A stretch of 64,000 nt of DNA from Agaribacterium haliotis (GCF_002312815.1 NZ_NKQJ01000005.1:1-64000); one strand, 5' to 3'. Shown: positions 10,103 to 19,089, counted from the first letter of the stretch. The notes: a model not told the origin generated them from the letters alone. Numbers and translations: made by a program.

Positions 10103-11434
10103 TTAAGCGCTTCGCTGATTTTTATACTGCTGCGGAGAGCTACCGGTAAAGCGCTTAAAGACATTGCTAAAGTAGTTTGAGTCATTAAAACCAACAGCAA
10201 AGGCCGCCTCTGCGACACTCATGCTGGTCAGCAGTACTTTGGCTTGTTCAATGCGGTAGTGAGTGAGATATTGTTTGATGGTGCAGCCCGCGTGCTTTTT
10301 AAAGCAACGCATTAAATAGGATTCGCTGACGTGAACATTGTTGGCCAAGTCTGCAATATCAATATTCTGATCGAAGTGTTGGTGTATGTAAGCCTTGGTT
10401 TCGGCGATAATCGTTTCGCTGCGTTTTTGTGGTAGGCGGGTAATAATGTCTTTTAGGTTGCTTGTCTCCTGGTTGGCGATGTTGCGCACAGTTGCCGCGT
10501 CATTGCTTTTTAATAGCGATTCGATTTTGCTTAAATTTCTTTCGAGCAGGCTGTCGGCGTCGCCGCCGGCTTCGATGGTAAGCTCAGTTAGCTCGTTTAG
10601 TATCTCGCGAATTTTCAGTTTGTAGTGTTGCAGGTTGCTGCTTTCAGCTTCAATCGCGCGCAGCAGCTGATCAATTGCAGGCTGCAGTTCAGTCTCCTGC
10701 TCTTGTATCTGTTGTTTTAGCTGCTCTTTTAGCAACTGAGTCTGGCTCTTATTTTGTTGAATGTCGCTGTATACGGTTTTTAGCCAGTACAGGGCAGTCA
10801 GGCTGGCGCCAACGTGGTACAGCCAGTAGCGTCTGCTCGACAGGCCGGCGACATAACTCAGCGAGATGATTAAGGCTCCGCCAATAAATGCCAGGCAGGT
10901 TTTTCTGCGCTCCTGACGCAGTTCAAGCACTAATAAAAGCAAGCTTGGCAGCGTTGCTGTCAGTATTACCGAAAACATTTCGGCATCGATATGAAAAGGG
11001 CCAAAAATATTTAGCTCAATTAAATTGGCAAATTTTGCGTCAAATAAAAGCTGTTGGTGGCGGGCATCGGAACCAATGGTGTAAAGCACGGACATAGCCA
11101 TACCCACAAAAAAAGGCAGGGCTTTAACGGTATTGGGCAGCGTTCGTTGACACTGGGCAATTAAAAACAGGGTCAGGCAGGGCAGGCCGAGACTCAGTAT
11201 CAGTGTTAGTCGCAAATACAATATTGAAAAATCAACCGGTGTTCGCGCGTAAAACTGCAGTACGTTGGCTGCCAAATAAAATACATAGGCGCCAATAAAT
11301 ATATTAAACGACAGCAGGGCCTTGAGCACATGCCTGCCGAAAAAATTAAAGTACAAAGCCACAATAATAAATAGCTGCGCAGATAAAAGCGGCAGCACAA
11401 CATTATTTAAAATAATATCCGGAATATTAAACAT
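10103..11434 (-). CDS. Membrane-anchored AraC-family transcriptional regulator
   Basis: The first half (about residues 10-215) has seven or so hydrophobic segments with no catalytic signature, like other AraC proteins with a multi-pass membrane sensor. A coiled-coil stretch rich in Gln, Glu and Leu (about 220-300) follows. The C-terminal 95 residues are a full AraC double helix-turn-helix: HVSESYLMRCFKKHAG in the first and VAEAAFAVGFNDSNYFSNVF in the second. It lies upstream of the FG-GAP lipoprotein and on the same strand as the sugar genes, so a role in sensing an extracellular sugar and switching on this region is plausible. The inducer is unknown. Confidence 0.88.
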   Translation of the reverse strand: MFNIPDIILNNVVLPLLSAQLFIIVALYFNFFGRHVLKALLSFNIFIGAYVFYLAANVLQFYARTPVDFSILYLRLTLILSLGLPCLTLFLIAQCQRTLPNTVKALPFFVGMAMSVLYTIGSDARHQQLLFDAKFANLIELNIFGPFHIDAEMFSVILTATLPSLLLLVLELRQERRKTCLAFIGGALIISLSYVAGLSSRRYWLYHVGASLTALYWLKTVYSDIQQNKSQTQLLKEQLKQQIQEQETELQPAIDQLLRAIEAESSNLQHYKLKIREILNELTELTIEAGGDADSLLERNLSKIESLLKSNDAATVRNIANQETSNLKDIITRLPQKRSETIIAETKAYIHQHFDQNIDIADLANNVHVSESYLMRCFKKHAGCTIKQYLTHYRIEQAKVLLTSMSVAEAAFAVGFNDSNYFSNVFKRFTGSSPQQYKNQRSA

Positions 11435-11639
11435 CGTGTTTTGTCCGGTGCGTAGCAGTTTGGCAGCGGTTTATTCTTTTAGGCGCAAGCGCAAATGGGG
11501 TGTAAGTTGTGTCGAGCTGACAACAACGGCGGGGCTCATCTTCGTTTTTTTACGCATTCATTGTCAAGGCTGGCGCAAATTTTATTACAAATTAAGCGCT
11601 TACATTGTTTGGGTGAACAAGGTGGGCAAAGAGCGCAAT

Positions 11640-11800
11640 GTTCACTTAATGATGTACCGAGATGGTAGGAGCGAAGCTGATGCGGGTTTGATTGGGTCTT
11701 CGCCGCAAGGATGCGGCGGCGAAGACCCCATGGACGGGTTAACGGCGCCCCAAGAAAACCCGCATCAGCTTGGTTCCGGGATGTTTGCGCTCAAGTGAAC
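11640..11800. repeat. Palindromic intergenic repeat with GGATG hairpin tip
   Basis: Outer arms GTTCACTT / AAGTGAAC (11640-11647, 11793-11800). Inner arms are a perfect 16-bp pair starting AAGCTGATGCGGG (11674-11689) with its complement at 11756-11771. The central hairpin has arms GGGTCTTCGCCGC (11694-11706) and GCGGCGAAGACCC around the tip AAGGAT. Its design matches the two elements at 22239-22609. Confidence 0.75.
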
Positions 11801-11844
11801 AACAGTGTTGGGGCAAAGGGTGGGGCGTGAGCTAAAGCCAAAAA

Positions 11845-11877
11845 TAAAAAAGCCCCAAGCGTTGCCGCTTGAGGCTT
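11845..11877 (-). terminator. acnB terminator
   Basis: Minus-strand stem AGCCTCAAGC / GCTTGGGGCT with one mismatch and loop GGCAAC, followed by a T-rich run. It lies about 75 bp past the acnB stop. Confidence 0.8.
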
Positions 11878-11950
11878 TAAATAATAAGGCTGGCTTGGCA
11901 TAAAAAACCGGGAAAGGCTTAAATCTGCAAGCTAGGGCCTTAATTCTGCT

Positions 11951-14755
11951 TTAGCCAACAATCCTTATCGGCTCGGCAGAAGGTTCGGTGCTGAGCTCTT
12001 CGCTAGGTGGTGCGAAGCGCGTCAGATCGATGCCTTCAACCGCAGCGGTGTACTCGTCCATGGTTGGGAAACGACCCAAGATAGAAGACAGTACAACAAG
12101 TGGCGTAGAACCTAGCAGCGACTCGCCTTTCTTATCGGCAGAGTCGGCAACAACACGGCCTTGGAACAGGCGAGTTGAGGTGGCGATAACGGTATCACCT
12201 GGCTCGGCTTTTTCCTGGTTACCCATGCACAGGTTACAACCCGGGCGCTCGAGGTAGAGGATGTTGTCGTACTTGGTGCGCGCTTCGCCTTTCGGGTGCT
12301 CGTCGTCAAATACAAAACCTGCGTATTTTTCGAGGATGTCCCAATCGCCTTCGGCTTTAAGCTCGTCGACAATGTTGTAGGTTGGTGGCGCAACAACAAG
12401 CGGCGCGTTGAAGGTGATTTCGCCTTGCTTCTCAAGGTTGCGAAGCATTTGCGCAATGATCTGCATGTCGCCTTTGTGCACCATACACGAACCAACAAAA
12501 CCAAGGTCTACCGGGCGGCCTTCGTAGAAAGATACCGGGCGGATCACGTCGTGGGTGTAGCGCTTGGATACGTCTTCGTTATTGACGTCCGGGTCAGCGA
12601 TCATCGGCTCGGCGATCTGGTCCAAATCAACCAGTACTTCGGCGTAGTACTTAGCGTTGTTATCTGGTGCCAAGGCTGGTTGCTCGCCAGACTTGATACC
12701 AGCGATACGCTTGTCGGCAAGCTCGATCAGGCCGGCAAGGGTCTTGGCTTCGTTATCCATGCCTTTGTCGATCATGATCTGGATGCGGCTCTTAGCAAGC
12801 TCGATAGATTCGATCAGGGTTTGGTCGTTAGAGATACAGATAGAGGCTTTTGCCTTCATCTCTGCAGTCCAGTCGGTAAAGGTGAAGGCTTGGTCGGCCA
12901 ACAAAGTACCGATATGTACTTCGATAATACGGCCCTGGAACACGTTCTCGCCGCCAAATTGCTTAAGCATTTGCGCTTGAGTGGCGTGGACCACGTCGCG
13001 GAAGTCCATGTGGCTGGCCATCTTGCCTTTGAACGTCACTTTAACTGACTCAGGGATGGGCATGGTGGCTTCACCGGTGGCCAGTGCCAGGGCAACGGTG
13101 CCGGAGTCCGCACCGAAAGCGACACCCTTAGACATACGGGTGTGCGAGTCACCACCGATAATGATGGAGCGATCATCAATAGTCAGGTCATTAAGAACCT
13201 TGTGGATCACGTCGGTCATCGCGTGGTAAACGCCTTTAGGATCACGCGCGGTGATCAAACCAAAGTCGTTCATAAACTTCATCAGTTTAGGAATATTCGC
13301 TTGCGCTTTTTTATCCCAAACAGAAGCGGTGTGACAGCCTGACTGGTAACCCGCGTCTACGTCAGAAGAGATGGTTGAAGCTGCCATGGCTTCAAGCTCT
13401 TGCGCAGTCATTGGGCCAGTAGTGTCCTGTGAGCCAACGATATTCACCTTAACGCGTACGTCAGAACCTGCGTGCAGGTTCGCTTCAGAGGCTACGCCCA
13501 CTGCGTTGCGGTTGAAGATTTTTTCGACCGCAGTCAGGCCCTGGCCTTCAACGCTGATTTCTTTAGAGGCGGCGTAAACCTGTGGTGCTTCAATACCGAG
13601 GGTTTCTGCTGCCAGGGTTTGTAGTTTCTTACCGAATACAACGGCGTAAGAACCACCGGCTTTCATAAATTCCACTTTTTGCGGGGTGAAAGCAGAGGCC
13701 ACGTCAACCAGCTCTTGCTCGCCGTTGTACAGCTTCTTGGCTTTGGTATCGATGGTCAGAACGGTGCCCGTGGCTACGGAGTAGGCTTCTTCCAATACAG
13801 GGTCGCCGTTCTCGTCTTTAACTACATTGCCAGCTTCGTCGGTCTTTTTGACCCAGTTTTTAAGGTCAAGGCCGATACCGCCGGTTACGCCAACGGTAGT
13901 GAGGAAGATGGGCGAGATGCCATTCGTACCGGCGACTACAGGAGCGATGTTGACAAAGGGCACGTAGGGGCTTGCTTGCTTACCAGCCCACAAGGCCACG
14001 TTGTTCACACCGGACATACGCGAAGAACCAACACCCATGGTGCCTTTCTCGGCGATCAGCATCACTTTGGCCTGAGGGTGTTTCTTCTGAAGCTCAACGA
14101 TTTCCTGCTGGGCTTCTGGCGTGATCATGCACTGGCCGTGAAGTTCGCGGTCGGCACGCGAGTGCGCCTGGTTGCCCGGAGACAGCAAATCGGTAGAGAT
14201 ATCGCCTTCACCAGCAATAAAGGTCACAACGTCGATTTTCTCGTCGATTTCAGGCAGGTTGGTAAAGAACTCGGCTTTTGCGTAGCTCTCAAGGATGTCT
14301 TTACAGATTGGGCAGCCTTTTTCGTACGCAGCTTTTAAGCGTGCGGTGTCGGCATCGTACAAGAACACCTGAGTTTTCAGTACGTCGGCCGCTTGCTTGG
14401 CGATCGCAGCGTCGCTGCCGTCGATCACTAGGTCTAGCAGTACTTCAATAGAAGGGCCGCCTTTCATGTGTGAAAGCAGCTCAAAGGCAAAATCAGCGCT
14501 GATCTCGGCAACGCTCGCTTCGCCCAAAATGATTTCTTTAAGGAATTTAGCTTTTACACCCGCTGCGCTGGTGGTGCCTGGCAGGGTGTTGTAGATGAAA
14601 AAGTTAAGCGAGTCTTTGCGGTACTCGTTGTTTACATCTTTGATTTGCTCAATGATCTCAGCCAGCAGCTCTGCGCTATCAATCGGTTTTGGATGCAAGC
14701 CCAGCTCGTTTTTGCGGGTCTCGATTTCCTCTAGGTATTGACTATATAAACTCAC
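11951..14755 (-). CDS. acnB: Aconitate hydratase B, Bacteroidetes type (also 2-methylisocitrate dehydratase)
   Basis: TCA-cycle enzyme converting citrate to isocitrate; AcnB also acts in the methylcitrate cycle. The [4Fe-4S] ligands are visible as the Cys in GFVGSCMVHKG and both Cys in RPGCNLCMGNQ. GSQDTTGPMT and GGDSHTR are further AcnB signatures. The start chosen is GTG at 14753-14755, with GGAGG six bases upstream. An in-frame ATG at 14774 would add seven odd residues. At 934 residues it is about 70 longer than E. coli AcnB. Its N-terminus (LYSQYLEEIETRKNELGLHP) and the phrase LNFFIYNTLPGTTSAAGVKA are, from my knowledge of the family, those of Bacteroidetes enzymes. The codon after the stop of an upstream relic of normal acnB lies one base before this start (next entry). 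Horizontal replacement is inferred. Confidence 0.93.
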   Translation of the reverse strand: MSLYSQYLEEIETRKNELGLHPKPIDSAELLAEIIEQIKDVNNEYRKDSLNFFIYNTLPGTTSAAGVKAKFLKEIILGEASVAEISADFAFELLSHMKGGPSIEVLLDLVIDGSDAAIAKQAADVLKTQVFLYDADTARLKAAYEKGCPICKDILESYAKAEFFTNLPEIDEKIDVVTFIAGEGDISTDLLSPGNQAHSRADRELHGQCMITPEAQQEIVELQKKHPQAKVMLIAEKGTMGVGSSRMSGVNNVALWAGKQASPYVPFVNIAPVVAGTNGISPIFLTTVGVTGGIGLDLKNWVKKTDEAGNVVKDENGDPVLEEAYSVATGTVLTIDTKAKKLYNGEQELVDVASAFTPQKVEFMKAGGSYAVVFGKKLQTLAAETLGIEAPQVYAASKEISVEGQGLTAVEKIFNRNAVGVASEANLHAGSDVRVKVNIVGSQDTTGPMTAQELEAMAASTISSDVDAGYQSGCHTASVWDKKAQANIPKLMKFMNDFGLITARDPKGVYHAMTDVIHKVLNDLTIDDRSIIIGGDSHTRMSKGVAFGADSGTVALALATGEATMPIPESVKVTFKGKMASHMDFRDVVHATQAQMLKQFGGENVFQGRIIEVHIGTLLADQAFTFTDWTAEMKAKASICISNDQTLIESIELAKSRIQIMIDKGMDNEAKTLAGLIELADKRIAGIKSGEQPALAPDNNAKYYAEVLVDLDQIAEPMIADPDVNNEDVSKRYTHDVIRPVSFYEGRPVDLGFVGSCMVHKGDMQIIAQMLRNLEKQGEITFNAPLVVAPPTYNIVDELKAEGDWDILEKYAGFVFDDEHPKGEARTKYDNILYLERPGCNLCMGNQEKAEPGDTVIATSTRLFQGRVVADSADKKGESLLGSTPLVVLSSILGRFPTMDEYTAAVEGIDLTRFAPPSEELSTEPSAEPIRIVG

Positions 14756-14756
14756 T

Positions 14757-14858
14757 TTAGGCCTCCAGGGTATCAATGTTGGTATGCTTTAAAGGCTCGA
14801 AAAGATCAATACCGGGAGCTGCACGCTCTTCGGCGTGTGCACGATAGGCTTCTAACAC
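14757..14858 (-). pseudogene. Relic of the N-terminus of a proteobacterial acnB, now a 33-codon leader
   Basis: GTG at 14856-14858 has GAGGA nine bases upstream and opens a 33-codon frame ending in TAA one base before the acnB start. Its first 17 residues, VLEAYRAHAEERAAPGI, align with the start of E. coli AcnB (MLEEYRKHVAERAAEGI): 12 identical. The gene downstream starts with an unrelated N-terminal sequence. The simplest reading is that a foreign acnB replaced the native one in place and kept the native promoter, ribosome site and first codons. It may now couple translation. Confidence 0.75.
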
Positions 14859-15108
14859 GATTGTTTGTCCTCTATAGATTTGGGTTTACTCAGCGAGGCA
14901 GGATCGCTGCCAACTGAGGCTATCAGCCGCCGTGGCTGATGTGGGGCCTGAGCCATGCCATGGTTCAAGCCCGGTTCTGGGCGTTCAACGCACAGAAAAG
15001 CGGGCGCGTATTCTAGCCTAAATCTTGATCTGAGTTAAGGTAGCATCTGCTAGTGGCTGTAGGTAAAATCGCCGCCCCTGACAATATGTTCAACAAAGCG
15101 AGTCATCT
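14859..15108. other. Divergent upstream region of acnB and the DUF1289 gene
   Basis: A 250-bp gap between divergent genes. It must hold both promoters, but I cannot pick clear -35/-10 boxes. No gene or repeat is seen. Confidence 0.5.
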
Positions 15109-15564
15109 TTGAGGATAAAAACGCGTGCGCTCAGCCCCTGTGTGGGTATTTGTTCCACCGGTATTGGCGACTCAGTCTGTCGAGGCTGCAAGCGCTATAT
15201 GCACGAGGTTATCGACTGGAACAGTTACAGCGCCGAGCAGCAGCACACCATTGTCGCTCGCCTAAGTGAGTTGATTCGCCAGGTGGCCGAACCGCTGGTC
15301 GACATTTATGATAAAACGGCCTTGCAGCAGGGGCTCGACTACCAGAAAATTCGTTACGACAAGCATGCCGGCGCCTACCTGTGGCTGCACGAGTTATTGC
15401 AAGTGGGCTCGGCGAGCCTGGTTTCGCTCGAGCCGTTTGGCTGCCGCGTGCGCCCGGCTCACAAAGGCCGCAGCTTAAGCGACATCAAACAGCAGATAGA
15501 CAGCGACTTTTATACTCTGTCCGAAGTGCACTACGAACGATATTTTAAGGCTCATCACGCATGA
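15109..15564 (+). CDS. DUF1289 family protein
   Basis: A 151-residue protein. The N-terminus carries the DUF1289 cysteine motif SPCVGICSTGIGDSVCRGC followed by the usual ..EVIDW.. segment. The four Cys suggest a metal or Fe-S site. The rest has no recognised domain. No ATG is in frame; TTG at 15109 is the best start, though the ribosome site is weak, so the first residues are uncertain. The stop overlaps the miaE start as ATGA, so the two are coupled. The biochemical role of DUF1289 proteins is not established. Confidence 0.75.
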   Translation: MRIKTRALSPCVGICSTGIGDSVCRGCKRYMHEVIDWNSYSAEQQHTIVARLSELIRQVAEPLVDIYDKTALQQGLDYQKIRYDKHAGAYLWLHELLQVGSASLVSLEPFGCRVRPAHKGRSLSDIKQQIDSDFYTLSEVHYERYFKAHHA

Positions 15565-16169
15565 TTACCGACGCGATCCACGCTTTTTTACTGTGCCCCA
15601 CGCCCGACGCCTGGATTGACTGGGCCGAGGGTGAGCCCGAATTGATGCTGATCGATCACGCCAACTGTGAAAAAAAAGCGGCGGGCACGGCGCTGAATTT
15701 GATGTATCGCTACATTGACGATTTTGAGCTGCTCAATAAAATGTCGCGCCTTGCGCGCGAAGAGTTGCGTCACTTTGAGCAGGTGATCGCGATTATGCAA
15801 AAGCGGGGCATCAGCTATAAACCGGTCAGTGCGTCGCGTTACGCGGCTGAGCTGCGCAAGCCCATTCGCACATTTGAGCCGGCGCGTTTAATCGATACTT
15901 TGATTGTTGGCGCCATTATTGAAGCGCGCTCGTGTGAGCGCTTTGAAAAACTTGCGCCCAAACTCGATGACGAGCTACAGAAGTTTTATCTGTCGTTGCT
16001 TAAATCTGAGGCGCGTCACTTTGAAGACTATTTGGCGCTGGCACAAAAAGCCGCTGGCGATGAACGTATTGACGAGCGTGTGCAGTTTTTCCTCGAACTC
16101 GAGCGCTCGCTGGTTGAAGCTGAAGACAGCGAGTTTCGTTTCCATTCCGGCGTTCAGGGCCAGGCTTAA
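15561..16169 (+). CDS. miaE: tRNA 2-methylthio-N6-isopentenyladenosine hydroxylase MiaE
   Basis: Non-haem diiron monooxygenase that hydroxylates ms2i6A37 to ms2io6A37 in tRNAs reading UNN codons. Diiron-type carboxylate/His motifs are visible in ferritin-like helices: EKKAAG, EELRHFEQV, EARSCERFE and EARHFEDY. At 202 residues the length is normal. The ATG overlaps the DUF1289 stop (ATGA). An array of four 18-bp repeats starts two bases after the stop. Confidence 0.93.
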   Translation: MITDAIHAFLLCPTPDAWIDWAEGEPELMLIDHANCEKKAAGTALNLMYRYIDDFELLNKMSRLAREELRHFEQVIAIMQKRGISYKPVSASRYAAELRKPIRTFEPARLIDTLIVGAIIEARSCERFEKLAPKLDDELQKFYLSLLKSEARHFEDYLALAQKAAGDERIDERVQFFLELERSLVEAEDSEFRFHSGVQGQA

Positions 16170-16170
16170 T

Positions 16171-16242
16171 CCAACTAAGGTTATTGGTCCAACTAGGGTT
16201 ATTCGCCCAGCTAGGATGATTAGCCCAATTAGGCTTAAGAGG
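16171..16242. repeat. 18-bp tandem repeat array after miaE, four units
   Basis: Four degenerate units of 18 bp starting CCAACTAAGG, CCAACTAGGG, CCAGCTAGGA and CCAATTAGGC at 16171, 16189, 16207 and 16225. It lies between the convergent miaE and GGDEF-EAL genes. Confidence 0.9.
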
Positions 16243-16287
16243 GCTTGATGCGGCCAGGCATGGCTAAGTTCGCTGCGCCTGGTCGTG

Positions 16288-18123
16288 TTAACTATGCAGC
16301 GAATACAGCACGGTGTTGTGTGGCTTCTGGTTTGGGCGCGCAAGCTCAAGTATTGCGGCCCAGTCCTGGTTTAATAGTGCTTCGGCCTTGTCAGCTGGCT
16401 CGGCGCAACTAAAAATAAAACCCTGGGCCATATCGCAGCCGAGTTGCTCTAATTCAAGCAGCTGCTGCCTGCTCTCTACGCCCTCGGCAATCACTTTTAG
16501 ATCAAGGTTGTGCGCCAGGGCAATAATGGCTTTGACGATGGCTTTGCTGTCACTGTCGTTTTTATCAAATTCAGCGATCAAGCGCTGATCGATTTTTACC
16601 GTGCTAATTGGCAATTGTTTTAAATAGGTCATTGAACTAAAGCCGCTGCCAAAGTCGTCCACCAATAACTCGCACTGCAGTTTATTGAGTTTTCGTAGCT
16701 GCTGTTTGGCATCGGCGTAAACTTTTAACAAACTCTGTTCAGAGAGTTCGAGCTTGAGCGTGTCGGGGCTGAGCCGGTGGCGTTTGATGGCCGCTTGTAA
16801 TTCTGGGATAAGGTCGTCGCTCAACAGCTGAGTGGCGCTGATATTGATCGATAAGCTGTGTTGTTTACCACTTATTTGCTGCCACTGACAAAGCTGTTCG
16901 CAGGCCTCGTCAATCACCCAGTTGCCAAGTTTTTGCATAATACTGCTCTGTTCGGCGTGCGCGATAAAACTGCCGGGCGTGCTCAGTTCATTATTTTGTT
17001 GGCGCCAGCGCAGCAGGGCTTCGCAGTGTGCGGTGCGCCAGCTGTTTAAATCGACGATGGGCTGGTAGTGCAGCTCGAGTCGCTCTTGCCTCAGCGCGTG
17101 GCGCAGGCGTGTTTCGGTTTCAACAACCAGTTTATCGCGCTGGCGCAGCTGCCGGTCAAACAGGCGCACCTTGCTTGTTTCGCCCTCGGCGTGTTCGAGC
17201 GCCTGGCGCGCTTCACTAAGCAGCTGCTCGCCGTGTTGCTGTTGTTTCTGAGAGATACTGGCGCCGATTAGCACCGTAAAAGCCGTTTTATTTGGCGCAA
17301 AGCTCAGCGGCTCGCTCATATGCTGTTGCAGCTGTTCGGCCCAGGCCTGGGTCGCGCTGGCGCTTGCGCTGTCGCCGAGCAGTACGGCAAATTCCCAGCC
17401 GCCCATGTAGGCGCACAAGTCTTCATTGCGGACACGCTTGTGCAGGCGCTTAGCGAGTTCAACCTGGGCGTGCTCGAGTTCGTGCTGCTCAAGTGTGTGC
17501 TGGCAGGGCTTGAGTTCAATCAACAGCAGTGAAAACTGGTAGTTGATGTCGCGGTGCGCGCGGGCGATGGCGCTTTCTATTTTCTGCAGCAAGCGCTGGC
17601 GATTTGGCAGCCCGGTTTTTTCATCGTGCTGGCTCAGATAATTCAGGCGCGCCTGACTGATGCGCAACTCACTGTCATCGTGTAGCAGCGCGCTGTAGCT
17701 CTGATCGTTGTTAAGGCGCAGCTCGACCCCAAGCCATAGGGTTTTGCCGTCGGCGCGGGCGAATTCAATGTGGCTGCGAAGCTGTTGGAAGGCGGGTGAG
17801 AGTTTCTGAGCAAGTTCAAAGAGACTGTGCAAACCCAGATTGCCAAGCTCGCTTGCGGCCGGAGGCTCAAAATCGGTAAATAATAGCTTGCGCGCCCCGG
17901 TGCTCATCGAGATGAGCTCCGTATTAAAGTGCAGGTGGGCAAAGTCGTTAAATTCGTCGAGGCGCCGGCACTGGGCCGCAAAGGCCTGTTCACGCTCGCG
18001 GCTTGTTTGCAGTTTGCTGTCAATTTCGGCGATAAGCTCAGTCAAACTGTCACATAGGGCATCTTTACTAAGTTGGTGAGTCTGTAACAAACTCTGCATT
18101 TCTCGGCTGAACTCAGCACTCAT
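16288..18123 (-). CDS. GGDEF-EAL protein with degenerate GGDEF, likely c-di-GMP phosphodiesterase
   Basis: Layout: an N-terminal coiled helical segment (1-60), a PAS-like part (about 60-150), GGDEF (about 160-320) and EAL (about 335-600). The GGDEF signature reads GGWEF (241-245); loss of the Asp predicts no cyclase activity. The EAL half keeps the expected catalytic residues: EALLRW (368-373), an Asn in SINISATQ, Glu in LELSEQ, the DD pair in VDDFGSGFSS, Lys in VKID, Glu in IAEGVES and Gln in QGF. So it should hydrolyse c-di-GMP, perhaps with the GGDEF half as a GTP sensor. No membrane segment is seen, so it is cytoplasmic. Confidence 0.9.
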   Translation of the reverse strand: MSAEFSREMQSLLQTHQLSKDALCDSLTELIAEIDSKLQTSREREQAFAAQCRRLDEFNDFAHLHFNTELISMSTGARKLLFTDFEPPAASELGNLGLHSLFELAQKLSPAFQQLRSHIEFARADGKTLWLGVELRLNNDQSYSALLHDDSELRISQARLNYLSQHDEKTGLPNRQRLLQKIESAIARAHRDINYQFSLLLIELKPCQHTLEQHELEHAQVELAKRLHKRVRNEDLCAYMGGWEFAVLLGDSASASATQAWAEQLQQHMSEPLSFAPNKTAFTVLIGASISQKQQQHGEQLLSEARQALEHAEGETSKVRLFDRQLRQRDKLVVETETRLRHALRQERLELHYQPIVDLNSWRTAHCEALLRWRQQNNELSTPGSFIAHAEQSSIMQKLGNWVIDEACEQLCQWQQISGKQHSLSINISATQLLSDDLIPELQAAIKRHRLSPDTLKLELSEQSLLKVYADAKQQLRKLNKLQCELLVDDFGSGFSSMTYLKQLPISTVKIDQRLIAEFDKNDSDSKAIVKAIIALAHNLDLKVIAEGVESRQQLLELEQLGCDMAQGFIFSCAEPADKAEALLNQDWAAILELARPNQKPHNTVLYSLHS

Positions 18124-18533
18124 AGTTTTCTCAAGTTGTGCACAATCAAAGGCTTGGGGCTCGATACTGCGGCGCTTAAGGCCTGCTTGTTATCAGCTTA
18201 GTTCAGCTCGCCTGGGCACAAAGTGCTGATGCAAGACCGTTTCGATCTGATATTTATGTTTTTTTATGCGCCATGTCGTTGGGTTTTGTGCAATAGCAGT
18301 CGCCTGGCTCTTGCCGTGTTGATCGTCTCACGGTGTCGGGAGTCTCGCGGTTCGGGGGCTTACGGTGTCAAGAGTCTCGTATTAGCCTGAATGCGCAGGG
18401 AACGCGGCGGCAGTAGGGCGAAGGCTGTAGAGGGTGGGGCTGTAAAGAGCGAAGCAGGAAGGGCAGGGAAATAGTCCGGCTTAGCGGCGCTTGTGCAAGC
18501 AAGCGCGGCGCCGTAGCACCGCGCATTGTGGCC
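18124..18533. other. Intergenic region between the GGDEF-EAL gene and ppiB
   Basis: Holds the upstream part of the GGDEF-EAL gene and the 3' side of ppiB. A 19-bp motif is repeated imperfectly about 35 bp apart: CACGGTGTCGGGAGTCTCG near 18330 and TACGGTGTCAAGAGTCTCG near 18362. The rest is GC-rich and shows no coding frame I can support. Confidence 0.5.
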
Positions 18534-19025
18534 CTAGGCAACCGTTACTTTTTCAATTACAACGGTTTCGACAGGCACGTCTTGGTGGCCCATGCTGCTG
18601 CCGGTTTTAACCGCTTTGATTTTCTTAACGGTATCTAAGCCTTCGCTGACTTTACCAAATACACAATAACCCCAGCCCTGCGTATCTTTAGAGCGGAAGT
18701 TTAAGAAATCATTGTCTTTGACATTGATGAAAAACTGGGCGCTGGCACTGTGCGGATCCATGGTGCGGGCCATGGCGATGGTGCCTTCATCGTTCTTAAG
18801 GCCGTTGTCGGCTTCGTTTTCAATTGGCTCGCGCGTGTCTTTTTGCATCATGTCGGCGTCAAAACCGCCGCCTTGAATCATAAAACCGTCGATAACACGG
18901 TGAAAAATAGTGCCGTTGTAGTGTCCGTCTTCGGCATATTGCTTAAAATTCGCCGCAGTAACAGGGGCCTTTTCAAAGTCGAGTTCGAGGACGATATCGC
19001 CGTAGTTTGTATGAAGCGTGATCAT
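18534..19025 (-). CDS. ppiB: Peptidyl-prolyl cis-trans isomerase B (cyclophilin)
   Basis: Cytoplasmic cyclophilin that catalyses proline isomerisation. Core motifs are visible: [47 protein letters not shown] and GYCVFGKV, which contain the catalytic Arg (FHR), Gln and Phe positions of the family. No signal peptide is present and the length is 163 residues, both typical for PpiB rather than periplasmic PpiA. It is divergent from glnS. Confidence 0.94.
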   Translation of the reverse strand: MITLHTNYGDIVLELDFEKAPVTAANFKQYAEDGHYNGTIFHRVIDGFMIQGGGFDADMMQKDTREPIENEADNGLKNDEGTIAMARTMDPHSASAQFFINVKDNDFLNFRSKDTQGWGYCVFGKVSEGLDTVKKIKAVKTGSSMGHQDVPVETVVIEKVTVA

Positions 19026-19089
19026 TTGGGGCTCCTTAAGCTAATGAATTCATCGCGACCGAGCTGGTGAGCTTCCCTAGGGCCGCGAG

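Larger units (their letters stand above)
11435..11950. other. Intergenic region holding a large palindromic repeat and the acnB terminator
   Basis: Contents: about 200 bp upstream of the AraC gene, a 160-bp imperfect palindrome (11640-11800), and the acnB terminator (11845-11877). An open frame over 11322-11798 has no recognisable protein features and overlaps the palindrome, so it is not called. Confidence 0.7.

Noticed and set aside
11322..11798. 158-codon frame upstream of the AraC gene
   Set aside because: Runs across the large palindromic repeat and has no protein-like features.
12296..13048. 250-codon plus-strand frame inside acnB
   Set aside because: Antisense shadow of a strongly coding gene; no recognisable domain or ribosome site.
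13679..14338. 219-codon plus-strand frame inside acnB
   Set aside because: Antisense shadow of acnB, same reasons.
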